The notes: generated from the sequence alone by a model not told the origin. Positions 50,678-60,487 are shown, numbered from the stretch's first letter. The stretch: 64,000 nucleotides of DNA from Pseudomonas sp. SJZ074 (GCF_007828215.1 NZ_VIUE01000009.1:62001-126000), one strand, 5' to 3'. A program made the numbers and translations.

Positions 50678-51856
50678 TTACTTGGAAAGAAACCGCATTC
50701 CTTCCTCCAACCCCCGCAGGGTCAGCGGGTACATCCGGTCCTCCACCAACTCCCGCACGATGTTGGTCGAGGCGGTGTAGCCCCAGGTGTCCTTCGGATA
50801 AGGGTTGATCCAGATGAGCTTTTTGTATTTCTCCATGAAGCGCTGCATCCACACGTAGCCTGCTTCCTCGTTCCAGTGTTCGACGCTGCCGCCGGCCTGG
50901 GTGATTTCATAGGGCGCCATGGCGGCGTCGCCGATGAAGATCACTTTGTAGTCGGCGCCGTACTTGTGCAGCAGGTCCTGGGTCGAGGTGCGTTCCGAGG
51001 TGCGGCGCAGGTTGTTTTTCCATACCGACTCGTACACGAAGTTGTGGAAGTAGAAATACTCCAGGTGTTTGAACTCGGTCTTGCAGGCCGAGAACAGTTC
51101 TTCGCAGATTTTCACGTGGGCATCCATCGAGCCGCCGATGTCGAACAGCAGCAACAGCTTGACGGTGTTGCGTCGTTCGGGGCGCATCTGGATGTTCAGC
51201 AGGCCGGCGTCCCGGGCGGTGTGGTCGATGGTGCCATCGATGTCCAGTTCTTCGGCTGCCCCTTGGCGAGCGAACTTGCGCAGGCGACGCAGGGCGATCT
51301 TGATGTTGCGGGTGCCCAGTTCCACCTGGTCGTCGAGGTTCTTGTACTCGCGTTGGTCCCAGACCTTCACGGCCTTGCCCTGGCGCTTGCCGGCGTCGCC
51401 GACGCGGATGCCTTCGGGGTTGAAACCACCGGAGCCGAACGGGCTGGTGCCGCCGGTGCCGATCCACTTGTTGCCGCCGGCATGGCGCTCCTTCTGTTCT
51501 TCCAGGCGCTTCTTGAATTCTTCGATCAGCTTGTCCAGGCCGCCCAGGGACTGGATCTGCGCCCGCTCCTCATCGGTCAGCGAACGCTCGAACTCCTTGC
51601 GCAGCCAGTCCTCGGGAATCAGCGCCTGGAGGTGATCGTCGAGTTTCTCCAGACCGTTGAAATAGGCGGCGAACGCCCGGTCGAATTTGTCGAAATGCCG
51701 TTCATCTTTCACCAGGATCGCCCGGGACAGGTAATAGAACTCGTCCATGTCGGCGAAGATCACCCGCTGTTTCAGCGCGTTGATCAGGTCCAGCAGCTCA
51801 CGCACCGACACGGGCACCTTGGCGGCGCGCATCTCATTGAACAGATTCAGCAGCAT
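50678..51856 (-). CDS. VWA domain protein (CoxE-like), partner of MoxR
   Basis: 392 residues. An N-terminal helical part (LLNLFNEMRAAKVPVSVREL at the start) precedes a von Willebrand factor A domain from about 210 with the MIDAS motif LLLFDIGGSMDAHVK. It is encoded 34 bases after the MoxR ATPase, the usual chaperone pair. A role in metal insertion or assembly of some complex is inferred; the client is not known. GAGG precedes the ATG. Confidence 0.87.
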   Translation of the reverse strand: MLLNLFNEMRAAKVPVSVRELLDLINALKQRVIFADMDEFYYLSRAILVKDERHFDKFDRAFAAYFNGLEKLDDHLQALIPEDWLRKEFERSLTDEERAQIQSLGGLDKLIEEFKKRLEEQKERHAGGNKWIGTGGTSPFGSGGFNPEGIRVGDAGKRQGKAVKVWDQREYKNLDDQVELGTRNIKIALRRLRKFARQGAAEELDIDGTIDHTARDAGLLNIQMRPERRNTVKLLLLFDIGGSMDAHVKICEELFSACKTEFKHLEYFYFHNFVYESVWKNNLRRTSERTSTQDLLHKYGADYKVIFIGDAAMAPYEITQAGGSVEHWNEEAGYVWMQRFMEKYKKLIWINPYPKDTWGYTASTNIVRELVEDRMYPLTLRGLEEGMRFLSK

Positions 51857-51890
51857 GGCAGTTGCCCTCGTGCTTGTTGACGAAGAGGGC

Positions 51891-52736
51891 TCAACGCGTG
51901 CCGCGACGGCTCATGAACGCCAGGCGCTCAAGCAACTGCACGTCCTGTTCGTTCTTGACCAGTGCACCGGCCAGCGGCGGGATGGCCTTGGTCGGATCGC
52001 GCTCGCGCAGCACCGCTTCGCCGATGTTGTCGGCCATCAGCAGCTTGAGCCAGTCCACCAGCTCGGACGTGGAGGGTTTCTTCTTCAGGCCCGGCACTTT
52101 GCGCACGTCGAAGAACACGTCCAGCGCTTCGCTGACCAGGTCTTTCTTGATGTCCGGGTAGTGCACATCGACGATTTTCTGCAGGGTGACGCGGTCCGGG
52201 AAGGCGATGTAGTGGAAGAAACAGCGGCGCAGGAAGGCATCCGGCAGCTCTTTTTCGTTGTTGGAGGTAATGATGATGATCGGACGCTGCTTGGCCTTGA
52301 TGGTTTCATTGGTCTCGTAGACGTAGAACTCCATCTTGTCGAGTTCCTGCAACAGGTCGTTGGGAAACTCGATGTCGGCCTTGTCGATCTCGTCGATCAG
52401 CAGGATGACCCGTTCTTCGGACTCGAAAGCCTCCCAGAGCTTGCCCTTCTTCAGGTAGTTGCGCACGTCGTGGACTTTATCCACCCCCAGTTGCGAGTCC
52501 CGCAGGCGGCTGACTGCGTCGTACTCGTACAGGCCCTGGTGGGCCTTGGTGGTGGACTTGATGTGCCAGGTGATCAGACGCGCGCCGAAGGACTGCGCCA
52601 GTTGTTCGGCCAGCATGGTCTTGCCGGTGCCCGGTTCGCCCTTGACCAGCAATGGCCGCTCCAGGGTAATGGCGGCGTTCACGGCCAGCTTCAGGTCATC
52701 GGTGGCCACGTAGGCGCTGGTGCCTTCGAACTTCAT
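51891..52736 (-). CDS. MoxR-family AAA+ ATPase
   Basis: 281 residues. Walker A is VKGEPGTGKTMLAEQLA, Walker B is ILLIDEIDKADIEFPNDL, sensor 1 IIITSNNEKELPDAFLRR with the Arg finger. It probably remodels complexes with the VWA protein just downstream. A good GAGGA site precedes the ATG. The two genes form an operon. Confidence 0.93.
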   Translation of the reverse strand: MKFEGTSAYVATDDLKLAVNAAITLERPLLVKGEPGTGKTMLAEQLAQSFGARLITWHIKSTTKAHQGLYEYDAVSRLRDSQLGVDKVHDVRNYLKKGKLWEAFESEERVILLIDEIDKADIEFPNDLLQELDKMEFYVYETNETIKAKQRPIIIITSNNEKELPDAFLRRCFFHYIAFPDRVTLQKIVDVHYPDIKKDLVSEALDVFFDVRKVPGLKKKPSTSELVDWLKLLMADNIGEAVLRERDPTKAIPPLAGALVKNEQDVQLLERLAFMSRRGTR

Positions 52737-52933
52737 CTGCAGTTTCCTCGAACGTGTCGCTGGCCCGGCGAGGCGGGGCGCGCGAAATAAATGGCGTGCC
52801 CGACTATAACGCGACGTCCCGCCGACTGTGAACGCAGACGCTGTATTCAGTCTCTGAATGAGGCGTCACATGTTGACTCGGTCTTGGCGTATTTCTATGG
52901 GGACTCCCCCTCGCCACAAAAAAGACGCACGCC

Positions 52934-54010
52934 CTAATCCTTGGAAGGCGGTGGCTGCTCGTAGCGCGCATTGAACGCTTCGATGAACCCGTTGCGCAGG
53001 ATCTGCAGGAAGGCTTCGAAGGCGCTGATGTCCTGTTGATGGACATTGCCACTGAGTTCAACCCGGGTGGCGAACTGGTTCTTGCGCTGGTTCTTCAGGG
53101 CCGTTTCGCCTGCGCCGACCAGCGCTTCCCAGACCGAGCGGAAAATGTTCTTTTTCTCGTTTTCCACATCCTGTTGCCAATCGAATACATCCACATCTCG
53201 CAGCAAAGGTTTGATGTAGCCGCTGAGTTTGGCGTTGTTTGCTTCAGCTTCGATCACCAGGTCGCCATGGCCGGCGTTGAAGTCGAACTTGCCATAGGCC
53301 GCGGCGAAATCGTTCAGGCGCTTGAGTTCGATGTTCCTGGCCCGCAGACGGAAATCGAAATCCTCGAACTTGCTCAGCGGGTCAAAGGTGGCTTGCATCT
53401 CCAGCGGCGCGTGTTCGGCCACCAGGGCCTTGCCCTCGAAGCGGGCGTCGCGCTTGCCTTCGGTGTCGACCACGTTGGTCAGGTTATAGAAGCTGGCATT
53501 GACCTCGGTAGCCCGCAGGTTGACCGGTGGCTTGGAGTTGAAGTTGCGAAAGGTCACCTTGCCCTCCCTGATCCGCACTTCGTTGAAGGTAATAGGCAGC
53601 AGTTTGCTCAGTTGCTCGCGCCAATTGGTACCCTGGCCGGTCTGGGAAGCTTGCCGGTTGCCGCCGCCATCGACGAAATTCACTTCGGGGCGGGCGAACT
53701 CCGCCTCGGCCACCACCGCGTGGTCGTACCACAGCGAGTGCCAGCTGACCGAGAGGTCGACCAGTGGCGCGTCGACGAACGGCACCGGGACCTTGCCGTC
53801 GACCTTGACGATTTTCAGACCGTTGATCCGATAGGCCCCGCGCCAGAGCGCCAGGTCCACGTCAATGACCTGGCCGCGGTAGTCGCCCATGTCGGCCAGT
53901 TTGTCGTTCAGGTAATTGCGCACGAGGTAAGGCAACGTGAAATGCAGGGCCACCAGCACCGCAACGATGGCCGCAAGGGTCCACAGTGGCCAGCTGTATC
54001 GACGCTTCAT
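52934..54010 (-). CDS. DUF748 (AsmA-like) envelope protein
   Basis: 358 residues. An N-terminal membrane anchor (WTLAAIVAVLVALHFTLPYL) is followed by a periplasmic beta-rich part. ALWRGAYRINGLKIVK and LWYDHAVVAEAEFARPEVNF fit DUF748/AsmA-like proteins, which are linked to lipid transport or outer-membrane homeostasis. The C-terminus is short and charged. GGAG precedes the ATG. The gap before moxR holds half of a REP-like element. Confidence 0.82.
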   Translation of the reverse strand: MKRRYSWPLWTLAAIVAVLVALHFTLPYLVRNYLNDKLADMGDYRGQVIDVDLALWRGAYRINGLKIVKVDGKVPVPFVDAPLVDLSVSWHSLWYDHAVVAEAEFARPEVNFVDGGGNRQASQTGQGTNWREQLSKLLPITFNEVRIREGKVTFRNFNSKPPVNLRATEVNASFYNLTNVVDTEGKRDARFEGKALVAEHAPLEMQATFDPLSKFEDFDFRLRARNIELKRLNDFAAAYGKFDFNAGHGDLVIEAEANNAKLSGYIKPLLRDVDVFDWQQDVENEKKNIFRSVWEALVGAGETALKNQRKNQFATRVELSGNVHQQDISAFEAFLQILRNGFIEAFNARYEQPPPSKD

Positions 54011-54141
54011 GTCATTGAGTCTCCGGCAATATTAAAACCATTGACCGTTGCGGCATCGCGAACGTTCGCTGCAACTGGACGCCCTTGGGCAACAGGCATA
54101 CCTTTAGTCGCTGGTATTCACGCCTCACTAAGGACCTCGTC

Positions 54142-55116
54142 ATGAGCCGTATCTACGCTGACAACGCCCATTCCATCGGCAATACGCCACTGGTACAGAT
54201 CAACCGCATTGCCCCGCGGGGCGTGACCATCCTGGCCAAGATCGAAGGGCGCAACCCGGGGTATTCGGTCAAGTGCCGGATCGGCGCGAACATGATCTGG
54301 GACGCTGAAAGCACCGGCAGGCTCAAGCCGGGCATGACCATTGTCGAGCCGACCTCGGGCAATACCGGAATCGGCCTGGCGTTCGTTGCCGCCGCTCGTG
54401 GCTACAAGCTGATGCTGACCATGCCGGCCTCCATGAGCATCGAACGGCGCAAGGTGCTCAAGGCCCTGGGTGCCGAGCTGGTGCTGACCGAACCGGCCAA
54501 GGGCATGAAGGGGGCCATCGACAAAGCCGCCGAGATAGCTGCCAGCGACCCGTCCAGCTACTTCATGCCACAGCAGTTCGATAACCCGGCGAACCCGGCG
54601 ATCCACGAAAAAACCACCGGTCCGGAAATCTGGAGCGACACCGACGGCGCGGTGGACGTGCTGGTGGCAGGCGTGGGCACCGGTGGCACCATTACCGGGG
54701 TCTCCCGCTATATCAAGAACACCTGCGGCAAGCCGATCCTGTCGGTGGCGGTGGAGCCGGAAAGTTCGCCGGTGATCACCCAGGCGCTGGCGGGCCAGGA
54801 AATCAAGCCCAGCCCCCACAAGATCCAGGGGATTGGCGCTGGATTCGTGCCGAAGAACCTGGATCTGTCGATGGTCGATCAGGTTGAGCGGGTAACGGAC
54901 GACGAATCCAAGGCCATGGCCCTGCGCTTGATGCAGGAGGAGGGCATTCTGTGTGGCATCTCCTGTGGCGCGGCGATGGCCGTGGCCGCACGCCTGGCGG
55001 AAAAACCGGAGATGCAGGGCAAGACCATCGTGGTGATCCTGCCGGATTCGGGCGAGCGGTACTTGTCGAGCATGCTGTTCAGTGATCTGTTTAGCGAGCA
55101 GGAAAACCAGCAGTAA
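54142..55116 (+). CDS. cysK: Cysteine synthase A (O-acetylserine sulfhydrylase)
   Basis: A 324-residue PLP enzyme making cysteine from O-acetylserine and sulfide. It shows [11 protein letters not shown], the PLP Lys in [12 protein letters not shown], the substrate loop [12 protein letters not shown], the phosphate cup [14 protein letters not shown] and [11 protein letters not shown]. It is a CysK-type sequence by length and the C-terminal [19 protein letters not shown] precedes the ATG at 54142. It is followed by an inverted repeat at 55133. Confidence 0.94.
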   Translation: MSRIYADNAHSIGNTPLVQINRIAPRGVTILAKIEGRNPGYSVKCRIGANMIWDAESTGRLKPGMTIVEPTSGNTGIGLAFVAAARGYKLMLTMPASMSIERRKVLKALGAELVLTEPAKGMKGAIDKAAEIAASDPSSYFMPQQFDNPANPAIHEKTTGPEIWSDTDGAVDVLVAGVGTGGTITGVSRYIKNTCGKPILSVAVEPESSPVITQALAGQEIKPSPHKIQGIGAGFVPKNLDLSMVDQVERVTDDESKAMALRLMQEEGILCGISCGAAMAVAARLAEKPEMQGKTIVVILPDSGERYLSSMLFSDLFSEQENQQ

Positions 55117-55132
55117 TACGGTGGCAGGAAAG

Positions 55133-55170
55133 CCTCTGTGGCGAGGGGATAAATCCCCTCGCCACAGAGG
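55133..55170. repeat. Inverted repeat, TGTGGCGAGGGGAT family
   Basis: CCTCTGTGGCGAGGGGA-TAAA-TCCCCTCGCCACAGAGG, arms of 17 bases with a four-base loop, 16 bases after the cysK stop. Same family as the repeat at 46652. Likely also the end of the cysK transcript. Confidence 0.88.
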
Positions 55171-55320
55171 CCTTCAGCAGGATTGAAGGTGTCTTGACTG
55201 GCGTCAGCCAGGGTTCAGGTGACGCCTGTTAGGTTTATTGCGTCCTGCACAACAGTGAATATTGCGTCAGACGATTTTTACCCGGGCCATGAGCATTTAG
55301 GCTCTGTACGAAAGGCCCAC

Positions 55321-55359
55321 GGCCACGTCGGGCAGTTGACGTGGCCTCCGTTGTTTTTT
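55321..55359 (+). terminator. Terminator-like hairpin in the leader of lpxO
   Basis: GGCCACGTC (55321-55329) and GACGTGGCC (55338-55346) form a perfect nine-base stem with an eight-base loop, followed seven bases later by TTTTTT (55354-55359). It ends only 15 bases before the lpxO start. It may attenuate lpxO or end a short upstream RNA. Confidence 0.55.
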
Positions 55360-55374
55360 GACAAGGAGTTATGA

Positions 55375-56313
55375 ATGACCGTTTCGTTTGTCGCCAAGGC
55401 GTCGGTATTGCTGCTGTTTCTGGGCAGTACTCTTTATGTGCACCTGCGCGGCAAGGCGCGTTTGCCGGTGTTGCGCCAGTTCGTCAATCACTCGGCGCTG
55501 TTCGCCCCCTATAACACCCTGATGTACCTGTTCTCCGGCGTACCTTCCCGGCCGTACCTGGACCGCAGCAAGTTCCCCGAACTGGATGTGCTCAAGGACA
55601 ACTGGCAGGTCATCCGTGACGAGGCGATGCACCTGTTCGACGAGGGTTACATCCGGGCTGCCGAGAAGAACAACGACGCCGGCTTCGGTTCGTTCTTCAA
55701 AAAGGGCTGGAAGCGTTTCTACCTCAAGTGGTACGACAAACCGCTGCCGTCGGCCGAAGTGCTGTGCCCAAGGACCGTCGAGCTGGTCAACCGGATTCCC
55801 AATGTCCGCGGCGCGATGTTTGCGTTGCTGCCGGGGGACAGCCATTTGAACCCGCACCGCGATCCGTTCGCCGGCTCGTTGCGCTATCACCTGGGGCTTT
55901 CCACACCCAACTCCGACGATTGTCGGATCTTCGTCGATGGCCAGATCTATGCGTGGCGTGACGGCGAAGACGTGATGTTCGATGAGACCTACGTGCATTG
56001 GGTCAAGAATGAAACACCCCAGACTCGCGTGATCCTGTTCTGCGACGTCGAGCGCCCCTTGAGCAACCGGTTGATGACCCGTCTCAATCGCGCTGTCAGC
56101 GGCATGCTTGGTCGCGCTACCGCGCCGCAGAATCTGGATGACGAACGCGTCGGCGGCATCAACCAGGCCTATGCCTGGAGCAAGTCGTTCAGCGACGGTA
56201 TCAGCGGTCGGGTCAAGCAATGGAAACGCAAGTATCCCAAAGTGTATCGGGTGATGCGGCCGGTACTGGCAGTGCTGGTGCTCACGGCGCTTGGCTATTG
56301 GTTGTTCGGTTAA
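55375..56313 (+). CDS. lpxO: Lipid A 2-hydroxylase (LpxO-type aspartyl/asparaginyl beta-hydroxylase)
   Basis: A 312-residue Fe(II)/2-oxoglutarate oxygenase. An N-terminal membrane helix (VLLLFLGSTLYVHLRG) and a C-terminal helix (VLAVLVLTALGYWLFG) hold it on the inner membrane. The catalytic domain has LNPHRDPFAGSLRYHLGLST with the metal His and Asp, the later metal His in YVHWVKNET, and the cosubstrate Arg in TRVILFCD. LpxO adds a 2-hydroxyl group to a secondary acyl chain of lipid A. AAGGAG precedes the ATG at 55375; an overlapping ATG four bases earlier is out of frame. Confidence 0.9.
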   Translation: MTVSFVAKASVLLLFLGSTLYVHLRGKARLPVLRQFVNHSALFAPYNTLMYLFSGVPSRPYLDRSKFPELDVLKDNWQVIRDEAMHLFDEGYIRAAEKNNDAGFGSFFKKGWKRFYLKWYDKPLPSAEVLCPRTVELVNRIPNVRGAMFALLPGDSHLNPHRDPFAGSLRYHLGLSTPNSDDCRIFVDGQIYAWRDGEDVMFDETYVHWVKNETPQTRVILFCDVERPLSNRLMTRLNRAVSGMLGRATAPQNLDDERVGGINQAYAWSKSFSDGISGRVKQWKRKYPKVYRVMRPVLAVLVLTALGYWLFG

Positions 56314-56392
56314 CGGTTGCGCAATACCTCGGGCGCTGGTTATAGTCGGCGCTCGTCGGGTTTTCGAACCCACTCCTCAAAGAGATCGGCTC

Positions 56393-56557
56393 ATGCCTGT
56401 ATCCCCTGTCATCGCGGTTGTGGTTCCAGCGTCCAACGCTGGCGTCGTGCCGTGCGGGGATCAGCAGCCTGTGCAGATCGGTCAATACCCCCCACCTGCC
56501 AGTAGCCCATCGGTATACGCCGTCGTATCACCGCCGGGTGTTGGCGTGCAGGGCTGA
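56393..56557 (+). CDS. Possible small hydrophobic/proline-rich peptide, 54 residues
   Basis: An ATG with AAAGAG upstream opens MPVSPVIAVVVPASNAGVVP, then a proline-rich end. No family recognised and codon use is not decisive, so this may be chance. It sits alone between lpxO and an EamA-type gene. Confidence 0.3.
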   Translation: MPVSPVIAVVVPASNAGVVPCGDQQPVQIGQYPPPASSPSVYAVVSPPGVGVQG

Positions 56558-56651
56558 TCGGCAACGGTTGCCATCCCCTGTGCCTGCCTGAAAAAACTAC
56601 TGGACTTCAGCCTCGGCTGAGTTGGCTTTTGCCTGACTACAGGTGGTATCC

Positions 56652-57515
56652 ATGTTTTCCCTATCCAAGAACGCCTTATTGGCGGCGGCTTCCACGAGCC
56701 TGTTCGTCCTGCTGTGGAGCAGCGGGGCAATCTTTTCCAAACTGGGCCTGGCCCACGCTTCACCTTTTGCTTTCCTGCTAATCCGATTTGCCATCGCACT
56801 GTGTGCATTGGTGCTGTTGATCCCGGTGTTCAAGTTCAAGCTACCCAAGGCCGGTAAGCCGATGATTTTTGCCGCGACCACCGGATTGGTGCTGCTGGGG
56901 GCCTATCAGATTTTTTATCTGCTGGCCCTGCAAATGAACGTGACCCCCGGCATGATGGCGACCCTGATGGGCGTACAACCCATTCTTACCGTCGTACTCG
57001 TGGAACGGCAGCGTTCCTGGCAGCGTCTGTTCGGCCTGGCACTCGGGTTGGTCGGACTGGTCATGGTGGTGTACCAAGGCATCGGGTTGGCCGGGATGTC
57101 GTTGACCGGGATGCTGTGCGGCTTGCTGGCGCTGGTGTCCATGACCGCGGGCTCGATCATGCAGAAGCGCATCACCGATAATCCCCTCGGCACACTGCCG
57201 GTGCAGTACCTGGCCGGGCTTTTATTGTGTGCGGTGTTCGTACCGTTCCAGCCGTTCCATTTCGAAAGCAACGCGGGCTTCATCGTGCCGGTGTTGTGGA
57301 TGGGGTTGGTGGTCTCGGTGCTGGCAACCTTGCTGCTGTACCGGCTGATTGCGCGGGGCAACCTGGTAAATGTCACCAGCCTGTTCTACCTGGTGCCGGC
57401 GGTGACGGCGGTCATGGATTACCTGGTGTTCGGCAACCGGCTGGCGCTGTTGAGCTTGCTGGGGATGGTACTGATCATCGTCGGGCTGGTGTTTGTGTTT
57501 CGTAAGAGTGGCTGA
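56652..57515 (+). CDS. EamA-family (DMT) transporter
   Basis: 287 residues with ten membrane helices in two EamA repeats. Typical text is LLWSSGAIFSKLGLAHASPF and LGAYQIFYLLALQMNVTPGM in the first, LALVSMTAGSIMQKRITDNP and LFYLVPAVTAVMDYLVFGNR in the second. Such proteins export or import amino acids and other small metabolites; substrate unknown. The ATG at 56652 follows AGGTGG; an in-frame GTG at 56643 is an alternative. Followed by a REP doublet and a second EamA gene on the other strand. Confidence 0.87.
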   Translation: MFSLSKNALLAAASTSLFVLLWSSGAIFSKLGLAHASPFAFLLIRFAIALCALVLLIPVFKFKLPKAGKPMIFAATTGLVLLGAYQIFYLLALQMNVTPGMMATLMGVQPILTVVLVERQRSWQRLFGLALGLVGLVMVVYQGIGLAGMSLTGMLCGLLALVSMTAGSIMQKRITDNPLGTLPVQYLAGLLLCAVFVPFQPFHFESNAGFIVPVLWMGLVVSVLATLLLYRLIARGNLVNVTSLFYLVPAVTAVMDYLVFGNRLALLSLLGMVLIIVGLVFVFRKSG

Positions 57516-57546
57516 TCGTTAGATTTTTGCTGACTGTCCCATTGCT

Positions 57547-57610
57547 TTCGCGAGCAAGCCCGCTCCCACAAGTACTACACAATACCTGTGGGAGCGGGCT
57601 TGCTCGCGAA
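57547..57610. repeat. REP inverted doublet
   Basis: TTCGCGAGCAAGCCCGCTCC and its reverse-complement arm ending GCTTGCTCGCGAA at 57610. It separates the two convergent EamA transporter genes. Confidence 0.88.
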
Positions 57611-57634
57611 TGCATTTTTCGCCACGCCGACACC

Positions 57635-58543
57635 TTACCGGGCAGGCGCTTCAACCGGTTTCGCTACTGAAGGCTTCAACACCAGCCACAGCGCTGCCGC
57701 AATCAGCACCCCGCCATACAGATGGGCCATCCCCAGCGGCTCACCCAGCAACAACGCCCCCCACAGCACGCCGAAAGGCGGAATCAGGAACGTGACGGTC
57801 ATCGACTTGACCGGCCCGATGGAGCTGATCAGCCGGAAATACAGGATGTACGCCAGCGCGGTGCACACCAGGCCCAACCCCAGCAATGACAGCCAGACGT
57901 TCCAGCCGCCCCAGCTGGCCGGAGGGTGGCTGATGACGCTGTAACCGAACAGCGGCAGGAGGAACATCGTGGCGCCGAACATGCTGCCCAGGGTCGAGAG
58001 GCGGCTGTCCAGCCCACCCTGATGGTCGAGCCAGCGACGGGTGAAGAATCCGGCGAAACCATAACAGGTGGTGGCCATCAGGCAGGCGAGGGCGCCCATC
58101 AACAGTTGCAGGTCGAAGGCCACCGGGCCGGCGCGGGTCAGGATGCCGACGCCAAGCAGTCCGAGGAACACTCCGCTGACCTTGGCCACCGTGAGCTGCT
58201 CGCTGAAGAACAGCCCACCGATCAACACCCCCATCAGCGGCGTCGTGGCGTTGAAGATCGCCGAGTAACCGGCCGGAAGGGTCTGGGCCGCCAGGGAATA
58301 GAAGGTCGCCGGAATGCCCGAATTGATCAGGCCCAGCCCCATCACGACTTTCAGCTTGCCGCGGAAATTCCAGTCGACCCGCATCAGTGCCAGGATCACC
58401 ACCAACCCGACGAAGGCGATGGAAACCCGAAAAAAGGCCGTGGGGATCGTGCCGATGACGGGGGCGATAATGCGCATGAACAGGAAGCTCGCCCCCCAGA
58501 TGGCGGCCAATGACAGCAGACGCAGGAGATCGACGAGGTTCAC
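57635..58543 (-). CDS. EamA-family (DMT) transporter
   Basis: 302 residues with ten membrane helices: LLSLAAIWGASFLFMRIIAP and TPLMGVLIGGLFFSEQLTVA in the first EamA repeat, and the second from about 150 (LACLMATTCYGFAGFFTRRW), ending IPPFGVLWGALLLGEPLG. Substrate unknown. The start is GTG at 58543 with AAGGA upstream; the frame is open far beyond it, but that upstream text overlaps aceK on the other strand and is not coding. Confidence 0.87.
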   Translation of the reverse strand: MNLVDLLRLLSLAAIWGASFLFMRIIAPVIGTIPTAFFRVSIAFVGLVVILALMRVDWNFRGKLKVVMGLGLINSGIPATFYSLAAQTLPAGYSAIFNATTPLMGVLIGGLFFSEQLTVAKVSGVFLGLLGVGILTRAGPVAFDLQLLMGALACLMATTCYGFAGFFTRRWLDHQGGLDSRLSTLGSMFGATMFLLPLFGYSVISHPPASWGGWNVWLSLLGLGLVCTALAYILYFRLISSIGPVKSMTVTFLIPPFGVLWGALLLGEPLGMAHLYGGVLIAAALWLVLKPSVAKPVEAPAR

Positions 58544-58672
58544 GAGGGATTCCTTCCATGGTTGGCTCGCAAGTGTCGCCCTCCTGTGGACCGATGGCAA
58601 TGGTTGCGTTGCCGCGTGATTGGCCTCTAAGCTCAGCCGCTCACAACAAGACGCCCCGCCGAGGTTTTCCCT

Positions 58673-60382
58673 ATGCCGCAGCCATGGCCCGCCAGCGATA
58701 TCGCCCGTTCGATTCTCGACGGCTTCGACGATTATCGCGAGCATTTCCGGCAGATTACCGACGGTGCCCGTGCCCGGTTCGAGCAGGCCCGATGGCAGGA
58801 GGCGCAAGCAGCTTCCGCGGCGCGGATCAATCTGTACGAAGAAAAAGTCTTCGAAACCGTGGCCCGACTGCGCAAGGCCTTCGACGCCGAGGCGCTGATG
58901 GATGTGGACTGCTGGCCGCTGGTGAAAAGTGCCTATATCAGCCTGATCGACCTGCGTTTCGACGATGAGCTGTCCGAAACCTGGTACAACTCGATTTTCT
59001 GCGGCCTGTTCAGCCATGACCTGATCAGCGACGGCACCATGTTCATCCACACCACCCGGCCGAGCCTGCGCCGGGCCCGTTCCGCACAGACCCGTACCTA
59101 CAAGCCCCTGGGGCAACTGGACCGGATGCTCGCGGACATTTTCGCCGATTACCGGTTCAGTGAGGACTACGCTGACTTGGCGGGCGACCTGCGGCGCCTC
59201 GAAGCCCAGCTGCGGGAAAACCTGCCGGATTGGGTCTGCAAGGACCCGGAGTTGACCGTGGAGCTGTTCTCATCGGTGCTCTATCGCAACAAGGGCGCCT
59301 ACCTGGTTGGCCGGATTTTCACCCGCGACGACCAGTGGCCGCTAGTGATTCCGCTGCTGCACCGCGAGGGCCGGGGCATCCAGATCGACGCGCTGATCAC
59401 CGACGAGGCCCAGGTCTCGATCATCTTCTCGTTCACCCGTTCGTATTTCATGGTGGACGTGCCGGTGCCGGCGGAATTCATTGGCTTCCTCAAGCGTATC
59501 CTGCCGGGCAAACATGTCGCCGAGCTGTACACCTCCATCGGTTTTTACAAGCACGGCAAGTCCGAATTCTACCGGGCCTTGATCAACCACCTGGCGAACA
59601 CCGACGACCGTTTCATCATGGCGCCGGGGGTGCGTGGCATGGTCATGAGCGTGTTCACGCTGCCGGGTTTCAACACGGTGTTCAAGATCATCAAGGACCG
59701 TTTCTCGCCGTCGAAAAACGTCGACCGGGCCACGGTGATCGAGAAGTACCGGTTGGTGAAAAGTGTCGACCGGGTCGGCCGCATGGCCGATACCCAGGAG
59801 TTCGCCGACTTCCGTTTCCCCCTGGGCAAATTCGAACCGGCGTGCCTGGAAGAACTGCTGGAAGTGGCCCCCTCCACGGTGTCGGTGGAAGGCGATACGG
59901 TGCTGATCCGTCACTGCTGGACCGAACGGCGCATGACACCGCTGAACCTCTATCTGGAAAACGCCAGCGAGGCCCAGGTGCGAGAGGCGCTGGAGGACTA
60001 TGGCCTGGCCATCAAGCAACTGGCGGCGGCCAATATCTTCCCCGGCGACATGCTGCTCAAGAACTTCGGCGTGACCCGCCATGGTCGCGTGGTGTTCTAC
60101 GACTACGATGAGATCTGCTTTCTCACCGAAGCCAACTTCCGACACATCCCCCAACCCCGCACCCCGGAAGACGAAATGGCCTCCGAACCGTGGTACTCCA
60201 TCGGTCCGCTGGACGTGTTTCCCGAAGAGTTTCCGCCGTTCCTGTTCGCCGACGCCGGGCAGCGCAAGCTGTTCGACCAACTGCACGGCGAGTTGTACAA
60301 CGCCGATTACTGGAAAGGTCTGCAAGAGGCCATTCGGGCGGGGAAGGTGATTGATGTGTTCCCGTATCGGCGCAAGGGATAG
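58673..60382 (+). CDS. aceK: Isocitrate dehydrogenase kinase/phosphatase
   Basis: A 569-residue bifunctional enzyme that switches isocitrate dehydrogenase off and on by phosphorylation, routing carbon into the glyoxylate shunt. Family text includes [20 protein letters not shown] at the N-terminus and, in the kinase-like C-terminal half, [20 protein letters not shown] and [16 protein letters not shown] (metal-binding DxD-type site). The length matches the family. GAGG precedes the ATG. Unlike in E. coli it is not next to aceBA. Confidence 0.95.
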   Translation: MPQPWPASDIARSILDGFDDYREHFRQITDGARARFEQARWQEAQAASAARINLYEEKVFETVARLRKAFDAEALMDVDCWPLVKSAYISLIDLRFDDELSETWYNSIFCGLFSHDLISDGTMFIHTTRPSLRRARSAQTRTYKPLGQLDRMLADIFADYRFSEDYADLAGDLRRLEAQLRENLPDWVCKDPELTVELFSSVLYRNKGAYLVGRIFTRDDQWPLVIPLLHREGRGIQIDALITDEAQVSIIFSFTRSYFMVDVPVPAEFIGFLKRILPGKHVAELYTSIGFYKHGKSEFYRALINHLANTDDRFIMAPGVRGMVMSVFTLPGFNTVFKIIKDRFSPSKNVDRATVIEKYRLVKSVDRVGRMADTQEFADFRFPLGKFEPACLEELLEVAPSTVSVEGDTVLIRHCWTERRMTPLNLYLENASEAQVREALEDYGLAIKQLAAANIFPGDMLLKNFGVTRHGRVVFYDYDEICFLTEANFRHIPQPRTPEDEMASEPWYSIGPLDVFPEEFPPFLFADAGQRKLFDQLHGELYNADYWKGLQEAIRAGKVIDVFPYRRKG

Positions 60383-60387
60383 GAGCA

Positions 60388-60487
60388 GCTTCAAGCTTCA
60401 AGCTTCAAGCGGCAAGTTTTGAGTTTCCAGCCAACGCCGCTTGCAACTTGCAACTTGCAACTTGCAGCTTGCAGCTTGAAACTTGCC
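60388..60487. repeat. Imperfect heptamer repeats between aceK and hrpA
   Basis: Three copies of a GCTTCAA heptamer (60388-60409) and, after a 30-base gap, six or seven copies of CTTGCAA/CTTGCAG (60439-60487). The two arrays are partly complementary (GGCAAG against CTTGCC, GCTTCAA against CTTGAAAC), so the RNA could fold into a long imperfect hairpin. It fills the gap and ends 27 bases before hrpA. Confidence 0.8.

Noticed and set aside
58544..59116. In-frame extension of the EamA gene under aceK
   Set aside because: It overlaps the aceK coding strand and reads as typical antisense text; a GTG with AAGGA fits at 58543.
60388..60487. CRISPR array
   Set aside because: Units are seven bases and contiguous without unique spacers, and no cas gene is near.
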